A stretch of DNA of 64,000 nucleotides from assembly GCA_041389495.1 (NCBI GenBank), contig JAWKRT010000002.1, positions 744,001-808,000 of the forward strand, given 5' to 3'. This document shows positions 61,988-64,000 of this stretch, one piece after another. Every line of letters begins with the position of its first letter. The first letter of the stretch is position 1. The position numbers and the translations under genes are program-made. This stretch comes from Myxococcota bacterium. GTDB lineage: Bacteria > Myxococcota_A > UBA9160 > UBA4427. The notes beneath the pieces are model-generated. The model was not told the DNA's origin, searched no databases, and saw nothing but the letters and a program-made list of their open reading frames with translations.

Positions 61988-62123
61988 CGGCGCGCACCGG
62001 CCGGCGACCGCGGCCGCCGCGCCATCGACTAACAATGCGCGCGGGCTCGGCGCCGCGGGTCGCCCGGCGGGCGGCGCCCGTCGGGCGCGGGCGCGCGCGC
62101 CGGCGCGAGGGGGAGGAATCGGC

Positions 62124-62939
62124 GTGGATCTCGGACTTCGCGGCAGGACGGCCCTCGTGACGGGGAGCTGGCGCGGCACGGGCGCCGGCATCGCGCGCGT
62201 GCTCGCGCGCGAGGGCGCGCACGTGCTCGTCCACGGACTCGAGCCCGGGCAGGCGGAGGCGGTCGCGAGCGAGATCGCGTCGGCGGGCGGCCGCGCGAGC
62301 GCCGTCGCCGGCGACGTCCGCACCGATGCGGGCGCCGAGGCCGTGGCCGGCGCGGTCGGCGAGCGCGGCGGCCTCGACATCCTCGTCAACAACTACGGGC
62401 GCGCCGAGGGGCGCGGCTGGCTCGACGGCGCGAGCGACGACTGGACGGCGATGTGGGAGACGAACGTGCTGTCGGGCGCGCGCATGGTGCGGCTCCTCGT
62501 GCCGGCGATGCGCGCGCGCGGCTGGGGCCGCGTCGTCTTCGTCGGGACCGTCGGGAGCCGCCGTCCGCGCGCGCAGATGCCGGGCTACTACGCCGCGAAG
62601 GCCGCGCTCGCGAACATGGCCGTCGGGCTCGCGAAGGAGCTCGCCGGAACCGGCGTGACGGCGAACGTCGTGAGCCCCGGAATCCTCGCGACCGACGAGG
62701 TCGTCGCGTCGCTGCGGGCGCGCGCCGAGCGCGCGGGCGAGCGCGTCGCCGAAGGCGACCTCCCGGCGCTGGCGCGCGTCGCGGCGGCCACCTTCCTGCC
62801 CGCGCCGAGCCTCGCGAGCGGGCGGATCGGCACGGTCGAGGACGTCGGCCACCTCGTGGCCTTCCTCTGCAGTCCGCACGCCGACTACGTGAACGGGGCC
62901 GACCTGCGGATCGACGGAGGCGCGGCCGACTGCGTGTGA
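62124..62939 (+). CDS. Short-chain dehydrogenase/reductase
   Basis: A 271-aa SDR from GTG 62124 with GGGGGAGGA 7 nt before. TGSWRGTGAGIA cofactor motif, NNYGRAEG, a Thr rather than Ser in the catalytic position (VGTVGSRRPRAQM) followed by YYAAK, and DGGAADCV at the end. The Thr substitution is unusual but another Ser lies three residues later. Strand 2 ends VLVHGLEPG without Asp or Arg, so cofactor preference is unclear. It diverges from the aminoacylase-led operon. Confidence 0.85.
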   Translation: MDLGLRGRTALVTGSWRGTGAGIARVLAREGAHVLVHGLEPGQAEAVASEIASAGGRASAVAGDVRTDAGAEAVAGAVGERGGLDILVNNYGRAEGRGWLDGASDDWTAMWETNVLSGARMVRLLVPAMRARGWGRVVFVGTVGSRRPRAQMPGYYAAKAALANMAVGLAKELAGTGVTANVVSPGILATDEVVASLRARAERAGERVAEGDLPALARVAAATFLPAPSLASGRIGTVEDVGHLVAFLCSPHADYVNGADLRIDGGAADCV

Positions 62940-63066
62940 CTTCCCCGTCGGTCCGGCGCGCCGGATTCCGGCGCTCCGCCCTCTCCCGCGCGCGCCGCCC
63001 TAACAAGGATGGCGCCGGCGGCCGAAGGACCCCGGGGTCCACCGGAGGCCTCGGGAGGGGGAAGTC

Positions 63067-64000
63067 GTGCAGCTCGTCTATCCGAAGGAGAAGGCGCTCT
63101 TCGCCATCGTCGTCGCGGTCTCGGCGCTCGTCTGGACGGCGCTCGTCGTCGGCACGCTCGGGATCGCGCTCGTCTACGCGCCGTTCGTGCTCGTCGGCTA
63201 CCTGTTCGCGCAGTCGGGCTTCATCTCGTACGTGCGCGGGACGGGCGTCGAGGTCTCGCCCGCGCAGCTCCCCGACCTCCACGACCGCCTCGAGCGCTGC
63301 TGCGCCGAGCTCGGCATGGAGCGCGTCCCCGTCGCGTACGTGCTCAACGCGCACGGCCTGCTGAACGCACTCGCGACCCGCTTCCTGCGCCGCCACTACG
63401 TCGTGCTCTTCAGCGACGTGCTCGAGGCGCTGACCGACCGGCCCGACGCGCTCGACTTCTACATCGGTCACGAGCTCGGCCACATCCGCCGCGGCCACCT
63501 CGCCTGGGCCTGGTTCCTCGCGCCGGGGCGCATCCTCCCGCTGATCGGCACCGCCTACTCCCGCGCGCGCGAGTACACGTGCGACCTGCACGGGCTCGCG
63601 TGCTGCGCCGACCCCGAGGACGCGGCCTACGGCCTCGCGGTGCTCGCGGCGGGCCGACACGGATCGAACGCGCTCGACCTCGACGCCTTCGCCGACCAGT
63701 CCGATGCGACCGGCGGGTTCTGGATGTCGTTCCACGAGCTGACGGGCGACTACCCGTGGCTCACGAAGCGCATGCGGCACCTGCGCGCGGCGGCGACGCG
63801 GCACGCGCCGTCGTTCCCGCGCCGCCATCCGCTCGCGTGGCTGATGGCCGCCTTCGTCCCGCGCATGGGCGGCGCGGCGGGAGGCGCCGCCGGCGCGATG
63901 ATGAGCGTCGCGATCGTCGGCGTCGTCGCCGCGATCGCGATGCCGAACTACCTGCGCTTCCGCGCCGCGTCGGAGCTCGCGCCCGCTGCCGAGATGCGGC
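63067..64000 (+). CDS. M48-family metalloprotease with C-terminal type IV pilin-like helix (3' end outside window)
   Basis: At least 311 residues from GTG 63067 (GGAGGGGG site before it); the frame is open to the window edge. Two N-terminal hydrophobic helices (about 10-50) are followed by the M48 catalytic core: HELGH at 135-139, third ligand Glu169 in SRAREYTCD. Residues about 278-300 (MMSVAIVGVVAAIAMPNYLR, then FRAASE) look like the first half of a type IV pilin helix, normally at a pilin N-terminus. Here it is C-terminal to the protease with no GFTLIE-type peptidase site visible. Likely a membrane protease; an additional domain continues beyond 64000. Confidence 0.85.
   Translation, partial: MQLVYPKEKALFAIVVAVSALVWTALVVGTLGIALVYAPFVLVGYLFAQSGFISYVRGTGVEVSPAQLPDLHDRLERCCAELGMERVPVAYVLNAHGLLNALATRFLRRHYVVLFSDVLEALTDRPDALDFYIGHELGHIRRGHLAWAWFLAPGRILPLIGTAYSRAREYTCDLHGLACCADPEDAAYGLAVLAAGRHGSNALDLDAFADQSDATGGFWMSFHELTGDYPWLTKRMRHLRAAATRHAPSFPRRHPLAWLMAAFVPRMGGAAGGAAGAMMSVAIVGVVAAIAMPNYLRFRAASELAPAAEMR

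Overview
The window is one continuous stretch of very GC-rich chromosome (judged by eye, third codon positions are almost all G or C) with tightly packed genes on both strands. A TonB-dependent receptor, outer-membrane barrels, two PEP-CTERM proteins, a YbbAP/TesA locus, GGDEF/PilZ proteins and a hybrid histidine kinase point to a Gram-negative bacterium. The metabolic content includes F420-type LLM oxidoreductase, P450, CaiB/BaiF, crotonases, sulfotransferases, ACMSD-like amidohydrolases, DUF1214 and a DUF3604 protein. It resembles metagenome-derived Myxococcota/Binatota-like lineages rather than a classic model proteobacterium; that placement is inference, since no rRNA or marker gene is present. 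I saw no tRNA, rRNA, CRISPR array, insertion sequence, phage gene or integrase.

Layout. 0-4.7 kb is a secretion/surface block: the end of a TonB receptor, a secreted beta-helix-like protein of a type best known beside TonB receptors in Bacteroidetes, a PEP-CTERM protein flanked by two strong hairpins, and a secreted unknown. 4.9-7.1 kb holds a GAF-GGDEF diguanylate cyclase and a PilZ protein. 7.1-10.7 kb (minus) is a thioesterase/DUF3604/crotonase group. 10.8-11.9 kb is a metal-sensor operon (CadC/SmtB-like ArsR plus a CzcN-like methyltransferase) with a clear operator. 12-18.4 kb is a divergent CaiB/BaiF versus HyuB-HyuA-reductase locus. 18.3-23.8 kb holds an AIG2-like protein, a VOC protein, a sulfotransferase, a GH20-like glycosidase and a flavin monooxygenase/acyl-CoA dehydrogenase. 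24-26.7 kb is a hybrid kinase and a response regulator, transcribed convergently with overlapping 3' ends.

26.8-40.3 kb is mostly catabolic or transport related: an NTF2-like protein, two ACMSD-like amidohydrolases, a Spinster-like MFS carrier, an SDR, a short CDF carrier, a second sulfotransferase, a DUF1214 protein, a PEP-CTERM protein, an acyl-CoA ligase, a BKACE enzyme and a Tat-exported DUF3500-like protein. 40.3-48.5 kb contains a minimal flagellar-rod-like protein, a methyltransferase, an orphan FecCD-like permease, an outer-membrane barrel, an SDR, a GT39-like membrane protein, an SRPBCC protein, a GPH-type symporter and a TesA-like esterase. 48.5-51.8 kb is the YbbA/YbbP-type ABC exporter, divergent from the esterase as in E. 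coli.

51.9-62.9 kb is the most coherent accessory metabolism. A crotonase and a divergent P450/LLM pair are followed by a five-gene minus-strand operon (D-aminoacylase-type amidohydrolase, aldehyde dehydrogenase, Zn alcohol dehydrogenase, APH-type phosphotransferase, AttH/CrtC-like protein) whose stops and starts overlap or nearly touch. An SDR diverges from it. Together these suggest oxidation of a hydrophobic alcohol or terpenoid/steroid-like substrate through CoA thioesters; the substrate cannot be read from sequence. The right edge cuts an M48 metalloprotease whose C-terminus carries a type IV pilin-like helix, probably the most unusual single protein here.
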